Positions 1-8,948 of a DNA stretch of 64,000 nucleotides are shown here, piece after piece. The stretch comes from Planctomycetota bacterium. Lineage in GTDB: Bacteria; Planctomycetota; GCA-002687715; DRQF01. Both the position numbers and the translations under genes were made by a program. The notes under the pieces were generated by a model. It made no database searches, was not told where the DNA came from, and saw only the letters and a program-made list of their open reading frames with translations. Positions within the stretch are counted from its first letter, which is position 1. Every line of letters begins with the position of its first letter. The stretch covers positions 19,277 to 83,276 of the forward strand of contig DRQF01000120.1 of the NCBI GenBank assembly GCA_011369445.1, in the 5' to 3' direction.

Positions 1-50
1 GCCGAAATCAGAACGACCGCGAGCCCCAAGATCACCGTGGAAAGCTTCAT
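1..50 (-). CDS. Exported protein, N-terminal fragment cut by the window edge
   Basis: Reading the minus strand from 50, an ATG opens a frame coding MKLSTVILGLAVVLIS, a short basic start followed by a hydrophobic run typical of a signal peptide or membrane anchor. A strong purine-rich ribosome binding site (GGAGGAGA) lies 5-6 bases upstream of the ATG. The rest of the gene is outside the window, so no function can be given. It follows the CarboxypepD_reg protein on the same strand after about 40 bp and may be in its operon. Confidence 0.6.
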   Translation of the reverse strand, partial: MKLSTVILGLAVVLIS

Positions 51-90
51 GCCGTCTCCTCCTCCCTACTCCCGCCGCGGTGCGCTCGGA

Positions 91-2487
91 TCACTTCCGA
101 ACAAGCACGACCCGAACACCCTTTTCACCCGCCGCGACGACCTGGGGAGGCTTCGGCGTCGTCCACCTGATGCTCCGCTTCTGGCCGTCCTCGTCGATGT
201 CCGTCTGCGTTGCACGGGCTTCAAGGGTGTATCGGGCGCCGTCCGACACGGCGATCTCGAAGTGTCCTTCCGCGTCGCTGTACGCCACGCCGCCACCGTT
301 GCGAGGACGATCGGATTCGACGGCACCGCTGCCCGGAACGACTCTCGCTCTCACCCGAACGTGCGAGAACGGTGACCCGTCCTCATGGAGCGTCATGCCT
401 TCGATGATGACCTCGCGCACGAGTCGCAACTCCTCCGTACGCTCCTCACCCGCGGCGAGTTCGATCGTCATCACCCGTTTCGAAACAGCGATCACGGAAT
501 ACTTTCCTGCCGGAATGCGCTCGATCCGGAAGCGCCCCGCGTCGTCCGTCCGCGCCTCGAGCTTGCGCACCGGACGCACCGAGCCACCGAGCCCCAGAAA
601 CCCTCCGCCGCGCCGGTCGGTCGGCACCAACTCCACGAGGGTTTTCGCCATGGCCGTTCCGTCGCTGTCGTAGGCCACCCCCTTGAACACGGCTCCTTCG
701 CCCAGACGGAGCGTCACCTCGGGAGGCGCCTCGTCGCCGCTCAAGTCCAAGATCTCCCGGCCGGAGGACACGAACCGCGGGTGTGTCGCCACCACCTCCA
801 CCTTCTTGTGGCGGGGCACGGAGACGAGTTCGAAGCGACCCTCGGCGTCGGTCGTGAAAGGGGTCCCCCTCCCGAGCACGGACCGGGCCATCGCGTCACG
901 TCCGTCCCCCGACAGGAACTCGATCGTCGCACCAGCCACGGGCGCTCCCGTTCCGTCCACGACTCGCCCGAGAATCCTCCTCCCCCTTTGCATGACGACA
1001 TCGACGGCGTCGCGGACCTCCCCCGGTTCAAGAGGTCGATCACGGCCCTCCTTGGTCTTCCTGGTCGCCATGAGGCCGCCGAAGAATCCCCCTTTCAGAC
1101 CGAAGACCGCCCTGACGAAGTCGGGGTGCGAAGCCATGACCATGAAGGAGCCGGCGGGCACCCCCTTGATCTCATACCGGCCGTTCTCATCGCTCGTCAC
1201 GGGCCCTGTCCTCAGGACCGTGCCGATGCTGTTGGGGCTGATCACAGTGACTTCAGCCCCCGCGATGGGCGTCAGGCTTCCCTCGGCGAGAATCCTCCCA
1301 GAAACCGTCGCTCCCCCGACCATGGGGAGATCGACGAGATCGCGTTCGCCGTTCCGGTCCTTCTCAGCGAGTTGAATGCCAGGGATGCCGCGCTTGTCCG
1401 TCGGATTCTCAATCTTCAAACCGTACCCCTCGCTCCGCGCCCCAAGAATCAGGTCGCCCTCCCTGGGAAGGCCTCGGAGGGAATAGGCGCCGTCCTTGCC
1501 GCTCCGCGTCTCCACGTAAGCCGGGAACCCGCGGCTGTCCTTGAATTCGGCCATCGCGTACACGAGAGCCCCCTCGAGCCCTTTGCCGGTCGACACGTCA
1601 AAGACGCGACCGAACACCTCGGCTTCCGGGGCAAGGACATACACCTTCGGTTCCCCCTGGGCTTCACCGGCCGTCAGGCGAAATTGCCCCATTCCCGTCG
1701 CGCCGTAGCCCTTCGCCACGAGGGATCCGGTGTACCGCCCGGGGCCCAGATCCGTGAACTCGAAGCGCCCCTTCTCGTTCGTGGTCGTCTGGTAGGTGCG
1801 CAGAACCCTCAACTGCGCCCGCCCCCGATCGAACAGGCTCACTTGGACGCTCGGAACGGGAAGCCCCTCCGGGTTATGCACGATTCCTTTGAAGGTGACT
1901 GCCGGCTCCAAACGGACTTCCAAACCCGTGACCTCGCCCCCTTGGGACAGTCGAAAGGAATCGGAGAATCGACGCCCGAAGCCTTCAGCCCGGACCAAGA
2001 CGGTATAGTCGCCGGGCTCAGCCTGTTGAATGTGGAACACGCCCTCGTCATCCGTCGTGGCCACGGTGATGGGGTGGTTGGGCGCCTGAGTGGTGCGAAA
2101 CAACTCCGCCAAATCGAGTGACATGAAGCTTTCCACCACCGAGCTGCGCAACAGACCGACCTTGGCTCCCATGATCGGTCGCCCGTCTTCTTTCTTCAAG
2201 ACTCTCCCGCTGATGGCGGGATGAAGATCCCTCTCCGCACGCTCCGGATCGGGAGCCCCTTCGGAGCTCTCCTCTCCATCTTCCGAGATCGCCGACTCCG
2301 TCGAGTGGTCTGCGTCCGCACCCCGATGCCGTCGAACCGCCTCGGTCCGATCCGCCTCGACGGAATCCGACGTGGTCGCGGGTCCCACCACATCGGTTTC
2401 CTCGTCCCCCATGAAGAAGAAGAGAAATCCGGCCACCAGGGCCAAGGCTAGGCCCAGGAGCAACAAGGTCAGCGGGGAAGCTTTCAT
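91..2487 (-). CDS. Membrane-anchored protein with about seven CarboxypepD_reg-like modules
   Basis: The start is set at the ATG coding MKASPLT, which has an AGGAG site upstream; the longer track ORF has 66 extra residues with no signal character. This gives 798 residues. Residues 4-24 form a hydrophobic segment followed by an acidic, low-complexity linker. The rest is a string of about seven beta-sandwich modules with the CarboxypepD_reg signature (for example SGRVLKKEDGRPI, VFGRVFDVSTGKG, ILGRVVDGTGAPV), each with a following F/Y-x-I/L-x-x-(L/V)P-x-G-x-Y-like strand (GDYTVLVRAEG, GSFMVMASHP, GKYSVIAVSK). No catalytic residues are apparent. Such modules usually form rigid extracellular stalks or carbohydrate- or protein-binding arrays. 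A periplasmic or surface structural or adhesive role is inference. Confidence 0.85.
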   Translation of the reverse strand: MKASPLTLLLLGLALALVAGFLFFFMGDEETDVVGPATTSDSVEADRTEAVRRHRGADADHSTESAISEDGEESSEGAPDPERAERDLHPAISGRVLKKEDGRPIMGAKVGLLRSSVVESFMSLDLAELFRTTQAPNHPITVATTDDEGVFHIQQAEPGDYTVLVRAEGFGRRFSDSFRLSQGGEVTGLEVRLEPAVTFKGIVHNPEGLPVPSVQVSLFDRGRAQLRVLRTYQTTTNEKGRFEFTDLGPGRYTGSLVAKGYGATGMGQFRLTAGEAQGEPKVYVLAPEAEVFGRVFDVSTGKGLEGALVYAMAEFKDSRGFPAYVETRSGKDGAYSLRGLPREGDLILGARSEGYGLKIENPTDKRGIPGIQLAEKDRNGERDLVDLPMVGGATVSGRILAEGSLTPIAGAEVTVISPNSIGTVLRTGPVTSDENGRYEIKGVPAGSFMVMASHPDFVRAVFGLKGGFFGGLMATRKTKEGRDRPLEPGEVRDAVDVVMQRGRRILGRVVDGTGAPVAGATIEFLSGDGRDAMARSVLGRGTPFTTDAEGRFELVSVPRHKKVEVVATHPRFVSSGREILDLSGDEAPPEVTLRLGEGAVFKGVAYDSDGTAMAKTLVELVPTDRRGGGFLGLGGSVRPVRKLEARTDDAGRFRIERIPAGKYSVIAVSKRVMTIELAAGEERTEELRLVREVIIEGMTLHEDGSPFSHVRVRARVVPGSGAVESDRPRNGGGVAYSDAEGHFEIAVSDGARYTLEARATQTDIDEDGQKRSIRWTTPKPPQVVAAGEKGVRVVLVRK

Positions 2488-2603
2488 GGTCCTGACTCCT
2501 TCTCTACCCATGGGCGTGAACCGATTCGTCCCCCAAGACCCGCTATTCTCGACCTTCGTCCGATGATCGGGTAACCTCGGGAGGTCATGAGGGAGCGCCG
2601 AGG

Positions 2604-3419
2604 ATGAAATGTCGATTCTGGGGAACCCGAGGCAGCGTTCCCGTTTCGGGGCCCCAGTACATGGAATTCGGAGGCAATACGCCATGCCTCCAGCTGACCA
2701 CCCAAGGATGCCCCGAACCGATCATTCTGGACAGCGGAACGGGAATCCGAGAGTTCGGCCAGCATTATATGACCCACCGAACGGAAGTCGGCGACACGAT
2801 TCACCTTTTTCTGACGCACGCCCACTGGGACCACATTCAGGGATTTCCATTTTTTATTCCGGCCTACGTCCCCGGCGTCAACCTGCACATCTACTGCACG
2901 AAGAAGGCGAAGGATTTTCTCTCCGGCCAGATGACCGCTCCCTACTTTCCCGTGGGAATGGATGTGATGATGGCGTCCTTCCACTTTCATGAGCTGGCCC
3001 AGGGCGACGAGATGCAGTTGGGAGACGTTCGCATCCGGTGGATTCCTCTCCCCCACCCCCAGGAATCCACGGGGTTCCGCATTGACGACGGCGCACGCTC
3101 CCTTGTTTTCGCAACCGACACCGAACATCCCGCCGAGGGGCTCAACGAACAGTTGGTGGGCCTTGCGAGAAACACCGACGTGCTCATCTATGACGCCCAG
3201 TATACGCCCGACGAATACGAGGCAGGGAAACAGGGATGGGGCCACTCGACGTTTCACCAGGGTGCGGAAGTCGCGAAGGCGTCCGCCGCGGAGCGGCTGA
3301 TCTTGTTCAGCCACGACCCGAGTCACGACGACGCCGCTTGCCGCGCCATCGAGACCTCATGTCAGGAAGAATTCCCCAACACCTGGTCCGCCCGGCAAGG
3401 CATCCAAATCGAGATCTGA
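2604..3419 (+). CDS. MBL-fold metallohydrolase (phosphodiesterase/RNase Z-like)
   Basis: 271 residues. The N-terminus MKCRFWGTRGSVPV and the metal-binding motif HAHWDHIQGFPFF are characteristic of the metallo-beta-lactamase superfamily branch that includes RNase Z-like and cyclic-nucleotide phosphodiesterase-like enzymes. Further metal ligands are likely the Asp in FATDTEH and the His in LFSHDPSHDD near the C-terminus. No signal peptide is visible, so it is probably cytoplasmic. The ATG is preceded by a GAGG element. Divergent from the CarboxypepD_reg gene with about 116 bp between, which must hold both promoters. The substrate cannot be assigned from sequence; these proteins are often found next to signalling domains but this one is a single domain. 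Confidence 0.85.
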   Translation: MKCRFWGTRGSVPVSGPQYMEFGGNTPCLQLTTQGCPEPIILDSGTGIREFGQHYMTHRTEVGDTIHLFLTHAHWDHIQGFPFFIPAYVPGVNLHIYCTKKAKDFLSGQMTAPYFPVGMDVMMASFHFHELAQGDEMQLGDVRIRWIPLPHPQESTGFRIDDGARSLVFATDTEHPAEGLNEQLVGLARNTDVLIYDAQYTPDEYEAGKQGWGHSTFHQGAEVAKASAAERLILFSHDPSHDDAACRAIETSCQEEFPNTWSARQGIQIEI

Positions 3420-3501
3420 GGCCCGGGAAAGCGCTGATTCTGGACACGCGGGGCAGCCATCGGCCATAATGTCCGCGTCGTCAACTCAAGGAAACTCGCC
3501 C

Positions 3502-4578
3502 ATGAATCGCTTGGCCGGTCTCATCATCGCTCTCGTTGCAGCCTCGTGCGTCCCATCCACAGCCCAGGTCTGCATCAACCCCAATGACGTGCTGCTCTCG
3601 AATGACAACCTACCGGCCGTGCCCAGCGGTGCCACACCGGTCTCTGTCATCCAGGGCTTGGGCAACGGCGAAGCCGCCGCAGCCGTTTTCGACACGACGG
3701 GACTCAGCACGCAGGGCGTCAAGGTCAATCTCGCCGCCGTGGGGTACATGAACGTGGTGGGAACGAACGGCATTCAGGCTGCCGTGAACCTGCAGATCTA
3801 CGACGGCGTCACCTTCGACGCGGCGGGCGTGCCGACACTGGGCTCCCTCGCCTTCGACTACGCCAGCGCCACGGGATCGAATCTCCAGCTCACCAGCCAC
3901 GCCATCAACACGACGGATTTGAGCGCCTTCAACGTCACGGTCACGAGTGGAAAACTCGTCGTGGCCTGGTCCATGGTCTTCAACACCGGAGCGCCCCAGA
4001 CGAACTTCGCCACGGACAACAGCGCCATCCAGTTCACCTGCAACCCGTCCGTCACCCCGCTCCAGAAGAATCTCATCTTCATCCAAGGCCAAGGCTGGCG
4101 GGACGCGGCTCTCGCCACGGTCCAGGGAATTCCCCTGTGCCCCGTCTTCTATTCGGGCAATTGGATCATCCGGGCCTGCGTCGAACCCATGGTCAACCCC
4201 ACCCAGATTCTCATCTCCGGCAGTCCGACCACCGCGGGGGGCTTCGTCAACGTGACCTTCAACTCGCCCAATCATCCGGGCCAGTTCTATTTCGGCGCCC
4301 CCGCCTTCACGGCCAACATGGGCTCGCCCACGGTCTACGGCACGTTCCCTCTCGACTTCGACCCGCTCCTGCAGGCCTACCTCCAGTTCCCCGTCGAAGC
4401 CTCGCAGGTCTTTTTCAACTTCAACGGGAACCTCGGCCCCACAGGCACGGCACCGGGAATCATCTTCATTCCGCCGACGACGCCGCCTCTCAGCTTCCTC
4501 GTCGCCTTCATCGTGATGGATCCGACACTCTCCTTCTTCGAGGGGATCTCTTCGCCCGCCACGATTCAGGTTCTCTGA
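3502..4578 (+). CDS. Secreted protein of unknown function with C-terminal beta-rich module
   Basis: The track ORF begins at 3469, but the ATG at 3502 has an AAGGA site upstream and opens a clear signal peptide (MNRLAGLIIALVAASCVPSTAQ), giving 358 residues. The cysteine in the signal region (AASC) could be a lipobox, but cleavage after AQ is equally plausible. The mature protein is Ser/Thr/Gly/Asn-rich and predicted to be beta. The first two thirds match no family I recognise. The last 125 residues begin NPTQILISGSPTTAGG and end in a hydrophobic strand and IQVL; a similar ending occurs in two other secreted proteins of this window. A hairpin (4594-4615) follows the stop. Confidence 0.75.
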   Translation: MNRLAGLIIALVAASCVPSTAQVCINPNDVLLSNDNLPAVPSGATPVSVIQGLGNGEAAAAVFDTTGLSTQGVKVNLAAVGYMNVVGTNGIQAAVNLQIYDGVTFDAAGVPTLGSLAFDYASATGSNLQLTSHAINTTDLSAFNVTVTSGKLVVAWSMVFNTGAPQTNFATDNSAIQFTCNPSVTPLQKNLIFIQGQGWRDAALATVQGIPLCPVFYSGNWIIRACVEPMVNPTQILISGSPTTAGGFVNVTFNSPNHPGQFYFGAPAFTANMGSPTVYGTFPLDFDPLLQAYLQFPVEASQVFFNFNGNLGPTGTAPGIIFIPPTTPPLSFLVAFIVMDPTLSFFEGISSPATIQVL

Positions 4579-4593
4579 CTCGATCCCAAAAGT

Positions 4594-4615
4594 CGCCCCC
4601 TTGTCACGGGGGGCG
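4594..4615 (+). terminator. GC-rich hairpin after the secreted-protein gene
   Basis: CGCCCCC and GGGGGGCG arms separated by a 7-base loop lie 15 bp past the stop. No T tract follows, so this is only a candidate terminator or attenuating hairpin in the 57-bp gap before the metallopeptidase gene. Confidence 0.4.
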
Positions 4616-4635
4616 GCTCCGTATCCAATCCCCCC

Positions 4636-7600
4636 ATGAGCCATCGCTTCGTTCGCGGCGGGATTCTCCGCACCGCTTTTCTTCTTCTGCTCCTCGCCTC
4701 GGTGCGAGCACAGGTCATTTCCAAAACCGCGCAGCCGGGTCGCACGGAAGACCGACTGCGCTCGCCGCTTCGCTCCGCGGATTCGGCGCTGAAGTCGGGA
4801 GATGAGCCGGAGGCACGACGCCATCTTCTGAACGCTCTGGCCATCGCCCCGTTCAACGCCGCCGTCCTCGAGAGGCTCCTCACCCTTGGCGTCAAGACGT
4901 CAGCTGGACGTCATCTGTGGGCGCTGCGCCACGCGGCCCTCCTCGTCGATGCCGGTGGCAAGCTCAGGATTCCCACGAAGACCAAAAAACTGTTCCCCTC
5001 CAAGGACCCCTGGCCGAAGCGACTCGCACTCGCCCGCGCACAGGCCGTCTTCGCCGTCGAACGCCTTCTCGGCAAGAAGACACCGAACGGCCGGGGAGCG
5101 GATGCCTCCAACCTACTGCGAGCGTGGGCCGCGCCGCTCGTCCGGTTCCTCCTCGAGGATTCTCCCCAACTTCTGAACGCGCAAGCCCGCAGGCTGAACG
5201 AAGCGCTCGCAGTCACGGTCCCTCATCGTTCGCAGGTGATCGACGACCTTCTCGCCGTCGCTGAAAACCCCAACGACCCGGAAAGCGCTCTCGAGGCAGG
5301 ACGTATTCTCAGAGGATTCGCCAGCCAGGCGGCACAAAAGGATCTTGAGGGCCGGCCCGCTCCCAAGCTTCCCACGCGACTCGCGCAGCGCGCCGCGGCC
5401 GCGGTCGATCGATCGCGCAAGGTGTTGGCCGCGGAGGATGGCGCACCGCTGACCGTGGAGAAACTGAGGGCCATGTCCCCCGCGGAGCGAGACGCATTCA
5501 CCGCCGCTCACGCCACGCCCGCCCACCCCGGCCGAGCTGTTTCTCCGAACGGTCTCTACCTCGTCGAGACGCCCTGTGGGTTCGAGACCCTCCTCGGCGT
5601 GGCCTCGACCATCGAGAAGCATCACCGGCGGTTGGTCAAGTGGTATGGCCGCGACCCCTTCGAGGGACAGAGTGGAACGATTCGAGTCGTCACGACCACC
5701 GACGAGTTGGAGCGCGAAGGCGCCCCCTATTGGTGGGCGGGCGGCTTCCAGGGAGGCGACGTGACCACCGTCCGCTTCACGGTCAGTTCCATCGAGTCCC
5801 TGGGCCATACCCTGACTCACGAACTCACCCATCGTTTCGACGGCGCCCTTTTTCCAGGACAGCCCGCTTGGCTGGCGGAAGGGAAGGCCACGTGGACGGG
5901 AAGCGCGTATGCAGGAACCGACTCCAAGTCCTTCGTCGACAACTACGCCAACTTCGGATCGATGGAGACGGCGCTGCGAAAGGGCTACGGCAACCCGAAG
6001 AAGCTGAGGAAGCTCCTCGAAGGTCACCCGGAGGACTACCGTGACAACTATCCCGTGGGGCACGCCCTGTTCGTCTATCTGAACACTTGGGAGGATAACG
6101 GTGGACCTGTCTTCAGGAAGCGCTTCCAGGAGTTCATGAGCAACCCGCGGAAGATGCGCGGCCAGCCGTTTCCCTGGTTCACGAATCGCTTCTGCGACGG
6201 GAAAGACGGGCGACCGGAAGACTTCGACGCCTTCGCCGAAGGCTTCGCCAAGTTCATTGGTGGCTTCTACTGGCTCAACAGAAAACCTTGGACCGAGCGC
6301 TACGCCGCACGGGCCGGCAAGAGCCCCCCGAGGCCACGGGTCTACGATCCCCCCACGTGGCCCACGGACCGCTCTCGGGCCGAGCCCTTTTTCGGAACCG
6401 GTCACGCCGCCGCCGCCGCCCGACTGTTCGACCGCCTGGGCAACAATGACGCCGCATTGCGCGCCCACCTGTTTGCCTTCGCCGTCGACGGCCCCGCAGA
6501 GGTGCGTTTGGAGCGACTGGCGGACCTTCTTGCCCAGGCACGCAAGGAGCCGCTGGCATGGTTTGCGCGCACCCTTCTTCGGCGAGGCTGGCCGGACAAT
6601 CACGATCGCATTCCACCCATCAAGGGCGCCATTCCCAGCAAGCTCGTGGGTCTCCACCGCCTGCTGGGGGAGGCGGCGGCGGCCCACCGGGAGATGGGGC
6701 TGTCCCGGGTCGAAGCCCGACTGCTGGCCGAGCAGGCGGAGTTCGCGGAGTTTCTCGGGTTCGACCGCCCGAAGGCGGACATGCGTCCGCCCGCCATGGA
6801 CAAGGGGGCCCACCCTTACGTCCGTCCGGCGCGCGCCCTCGATCTCTACGGGTGGAAAGAGGACCGCCTCGTCGGATACGACAAGTTCCGTGTCAAGGGT
6901 CTGTGGTACGTCGCCCGCGACGGGACGCTGCACGTGGGTCGCAGAAAGCCCCGCAAGGCGACGGGGAGCTTCGATCCTCGTGCGCACGAACGGCAGATTT
7001 TCGTGCGGACGCCTGTTCCTCTCGACGGTGTGCGGTCCCGCATCGAGCTGGACATCCGGTTCACGACCTCATTCGTCTCCGGAGCGGTCATCTTGGGATA
7101 CGAACGGCGAGACCGCGCCATCACGTTTCATTTCACGGCGGGCGACTACATGGTGGGGATCGGGCAGAAGAAGTCCCCTCCCGCCTTCGAGACCGTCCGA
7201 TGGTCGCTGCGCGGCGGATGGATCCGCGAAGGAGGGCTCCGCCGGGAGGCCCCCGGGGGACGCTTCGAGTTCGGCGGTGCGAAGCCCAACTTTCATCTCC
7301 GCCTGGACCTGGACGGCGCGGAGGTGGCGGCCTACATCGACGGCAGATGGGTGGGCACCTACCGCACCGGGGACGGACGCCCCATCACGGGCCCCCTCGG
7401 ATTCGCCACCAGCTTCGGCGCCTTCGCCGTCACCCGTGCGACCCACCAGCGCTTCGATCGCTATCGAGCGCTCGGGTGGCCGAATCCCCTCCCCGCCGGG
7501 CTCGATCTTGCAAAGGACGGCACGGAGACGATGGATCGTCTCCTCAATCGACGGGTGAAAGGGCTCCCTTCTTCGCCCCAGGGCGCCCTCGTGATCTGGA

Positions 7601-7983
7601 TCCCCAGAACCGAGGACGACGACGGGGAGTTGGACGTACGGGACATTGTCACGTCTGCCCGCTTCACCTGGGAAGGCATCCGGGCAGACCTGCCTCGTTT
7701 CCGTCTCCCCCAACCCGTCTACATGGTCCTTCCGGGTGATCTCCCGGCGGACGCCAGCCAGGAACTCGCCGCGTCCTTGGGCGCCCCGGACCGCCTCCAC
7801 TTCTTCAGCCATCATCGACGCCACTACATCTTCGATCTGAAGCGACCGAATATGCCCGCCGACCCCATGCCGGTTCTCATGTTCATCGACGATGCGGGCT
7901 GTCTTCGCCTCGCGGACATCTACGTCGTGGGCAGAGAGGACCTGCCTCCCAACTTCCGCACCTGGTGTCGAGTCCACCGATGA
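4636..7983 (+). CDS. Large secreted gluzincin-type metallopeptidase-like protein
   Basis: 1115 residues beginning with an export signal (RTAFLLLLLASVRAQ). Residues about 395-415 contain HELTHRFD followed by PAWLAEG, with the second ligand glutamate 16 residues after the second histidine; this is the HExxH...E pattern of gluzincin (peptidase MA-like, DUF1570-type) zinc proteases, so catalytic competence is plausible. A helical region precedes it (residues 40-250). Residues about 690-970 contain a beta-rich concanavalin/DUF1080-like segment (RLDLDGAEVAAYIDGRWVGTY). The end is a compact domain of unknown type. It overlaps the next gene by ATGA, so it is translationally coupled to the glycosyltransferase chain. 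A role in processing or remodelling exported proteins or glycans is inference from that linkage. Confidence 0.75.
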   Translation: MSHRFVRGGILRTAFLLLLLASVRAQVISKTAQPGRTEDRLRSPLRSADSALKSGDEPEARRHLLNALAIAPFNAAVLERLLTLGVKTSAGRHLWALRHAALLVDAGGKLRIPTKTKKLFPSKDPWPKRLALARAQAVFAVERLLGKKTPNGRGADASNLLRAWAAPLVRFLLEDSPQLLNAQARRLNEALAVTVPHRSQVIDDLLAVAENPNDPESALEAGRILRGFASQAAQKDLEGRPAPKLPTRLAQRAAAAVDRSRKVLAAEDGAPLTVEKLRAMSPAERDAFTAAHATPAHPGRAVSPNGLYLVETPCGFETLLGVASTIEKHHRRLVKWYGRDPFEGQSGTIRVVTTTDELEREGAPYWWAGGFQGGDVTTVRFTVSSIESLGHTLTHELTHRFDGALFPGQPAWLAEGKATWTGSAYAGTDSKSFVDNYANFGSMETALRKGYGNPKKLRKLLEGHPEDYRDNYPVGHALFVYLNTWEDNGGPVFRKRFQEFMSNPRKMRGQPFPWFTNRFCDGKDGRPEDFDAFAEGFAKFIGGFYWLNRKPWTERYAARAGKSPPRPRVYDPPTWPTDRSRAEPFFGTGHAAAAARLFDRLGNNDAALRAHLFAFAVDGPAEVRLERLADLLAQARKEPLAWFARTLLRRGWPDNHDRIPPIKGAIPSKLVGLHRLLGEAAAAHREMGLSRVEARLLAEQAEFAEFLGFDRPKADMRPPAMDKGAHPYVRPARALDLYGWKEDRLVGYDKFRVKGLWYVARDGTLHVGRRKPRKATGSFDPRAHERQIFVRTPVPLDGVRSRIELDIRFTTSFVSGAVILGYERRDRAITFHFTAGDYMVGIGQKKSPPAFETVRWSLRGGWIREGGLRREAPGGRFEFGGAKPNFHLRLDLDGAEVAAYIDGRWVGTYRTGDGRPITGPLGFATSFGAFAVTRATHQRFDRYRALGWPNPLPAGLDLAKDGTETMDRLLNRRVKGLPSSPQGALVIWIPRTEDDDGELDVRDIVTSARFTWEGIRADLPRFRLPQPVYMVLPGDLPADASQELAASLGAPDRLHFFSHHRRHYIFDLKRPNMPADPMPVLMFIDDAGCLRLADIYVVGREDLPPNFRTWCRVHR

Positions 7984-8948
7984 AAGGCACCGCGCCGGAA
8001 TTATCCGTCGTACTCACCGTCGTGGAAGGCCCCACTCAGACCCGCCGCTGCCTCGAGGCGCTGCGGAGTCAGACCGATCCCCCCGAGATGGAAATCCTCG
8101 TCCCCTGGGACGCCTCCATCGCCGAGGTGGCGACATGGGATGAGCCGGGGCTCCGATGCATCGAGATCAGCGATGCGCCGCCCCTCGATCGACCGGACGA
8201 CGAGGACACGCGCCACGTCCTCTACGATCTTCGACGATCCGCAGGTCTTCGCGCGGCGGCGGCTCCGCGTGTTGCGATCCTCGAGGACCGCGGCGTGCCC
8301 ACTCCGACCTGGGCACGCGCCATGGTGAACACCCTCGATCAGACCGGCGCCGCCGCCGTCGGCGGCGCGATACGGTGCGGAGTCTCCACCCGTTGGGCGC
8401 GGGCTGTGTATCTGTTGGACTTCGGAGACTATGCACCTTCTTTCGACGAGCATCCCACGGTCTCCCTCAGCGACACGAACGTGGTCTACCGCCGGGACGC
8501 CCTGGAGCGCGTTCGCGGCGCCTGGGAGAATCGGTACCACGAACCGGACGTCCACGGGGCGCTCACGCAACAGGGCGAGATCCTTCTTCTTTCTCCCGTT
8601 CCCATCGTCGTTCAGCAGCGTACGGACCTGAGTCTCGATCGCGTCCTGCGGGAGCGCGTGGCCTGGGGACGCCTTTACGGGTCCCTCCTCGCCCGTGACC
8701 GAAGCACGGCCTGGAGGCTTCTGCGGGCTGCCGCGTCGGCAGTTGTCCTGCCGGTGCTCCTCCCCCTCCGGGTGCTGCGTCGCGAAGGCAAGCGAGGACG
8801 CATGGAAAGCGCCTTCGGCCTTCTCCCCTGGCTCTTTCTCGCCGCCGCGGCCTGGGCCATGGGCGAATCGATGGGCTTGGGTAGCCCCGCCTCAACTTCG
8901 CATCCCGGCGCGACCGATGAACCCCTTGGAGAGGAAAACCCCGCATGA
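7980..8948 (+). CDS. GT2-like glycosyltransferase with C-terminal membrane segments
   Basis: The start is taken as the ATG at 7980, which overlaps the preceding stop as ATGA; the track's GTG is five codons upstream. 322 residues. The N-terminal half has a GT-A/GT2 layout: an opening beta strand PELSVVLTVVEG, the RSQTDPP segment, and an acidic metal-binding stretch LEDRGVP in place of a canonical DxD, followed by VSLSDTNVVYRRDAL. The C-terminal quarter is hydrophobic (AAASAVVLPVLLPL and LLPWLFLAAAAWAMG) and probably membrane associated. Sugar donor and acceptor are unknown. It overlaps the next gene by ATGA. The degenerate DxD leaves some doubt about activity. Confidence 0.7.
   Translation: MKGTAPELSVVLTVVEGPTQTRRCLEALRSQTDPPEMEILVPWDASIAEVATWDEPGLRCIEISDAPPLDRPDDEDTRHVLYDLRRSAGLRAAAAPRVAILEDRGVPTPTWARAMVNTLDQTGAAAVGGAIRCGVSTRWARAVYLLDFGDYAPSFDEHPTVSLSDTNVVYRRDALERVRGAWENRYHEPDVHGALTQQGEILLLSPVPIVVQQRTDLSLDRVLRERVAWGRLYGSLLARDRSTAWRLLRAAASAVVLPVLLPLRVLRREGKRGRMESAFGLLPWLFLAAAAWAMGESMGLGSPASTSHPGATDEPLGEENPA

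Noticed and set aside
385-2121. 578-residue plus-strand ORF over the CarboxypepD_reg gene
   Set aside because: Minus-strand frame has signal sequence, RBS and repeated module; the plus-strand frame has none.
5113-6987. 624-residue minus-strand ORF inside the metallopeptidase gene
   Set aside because: No recognised domain, and the plus-strand frame has the HExxH site and signal peptide.
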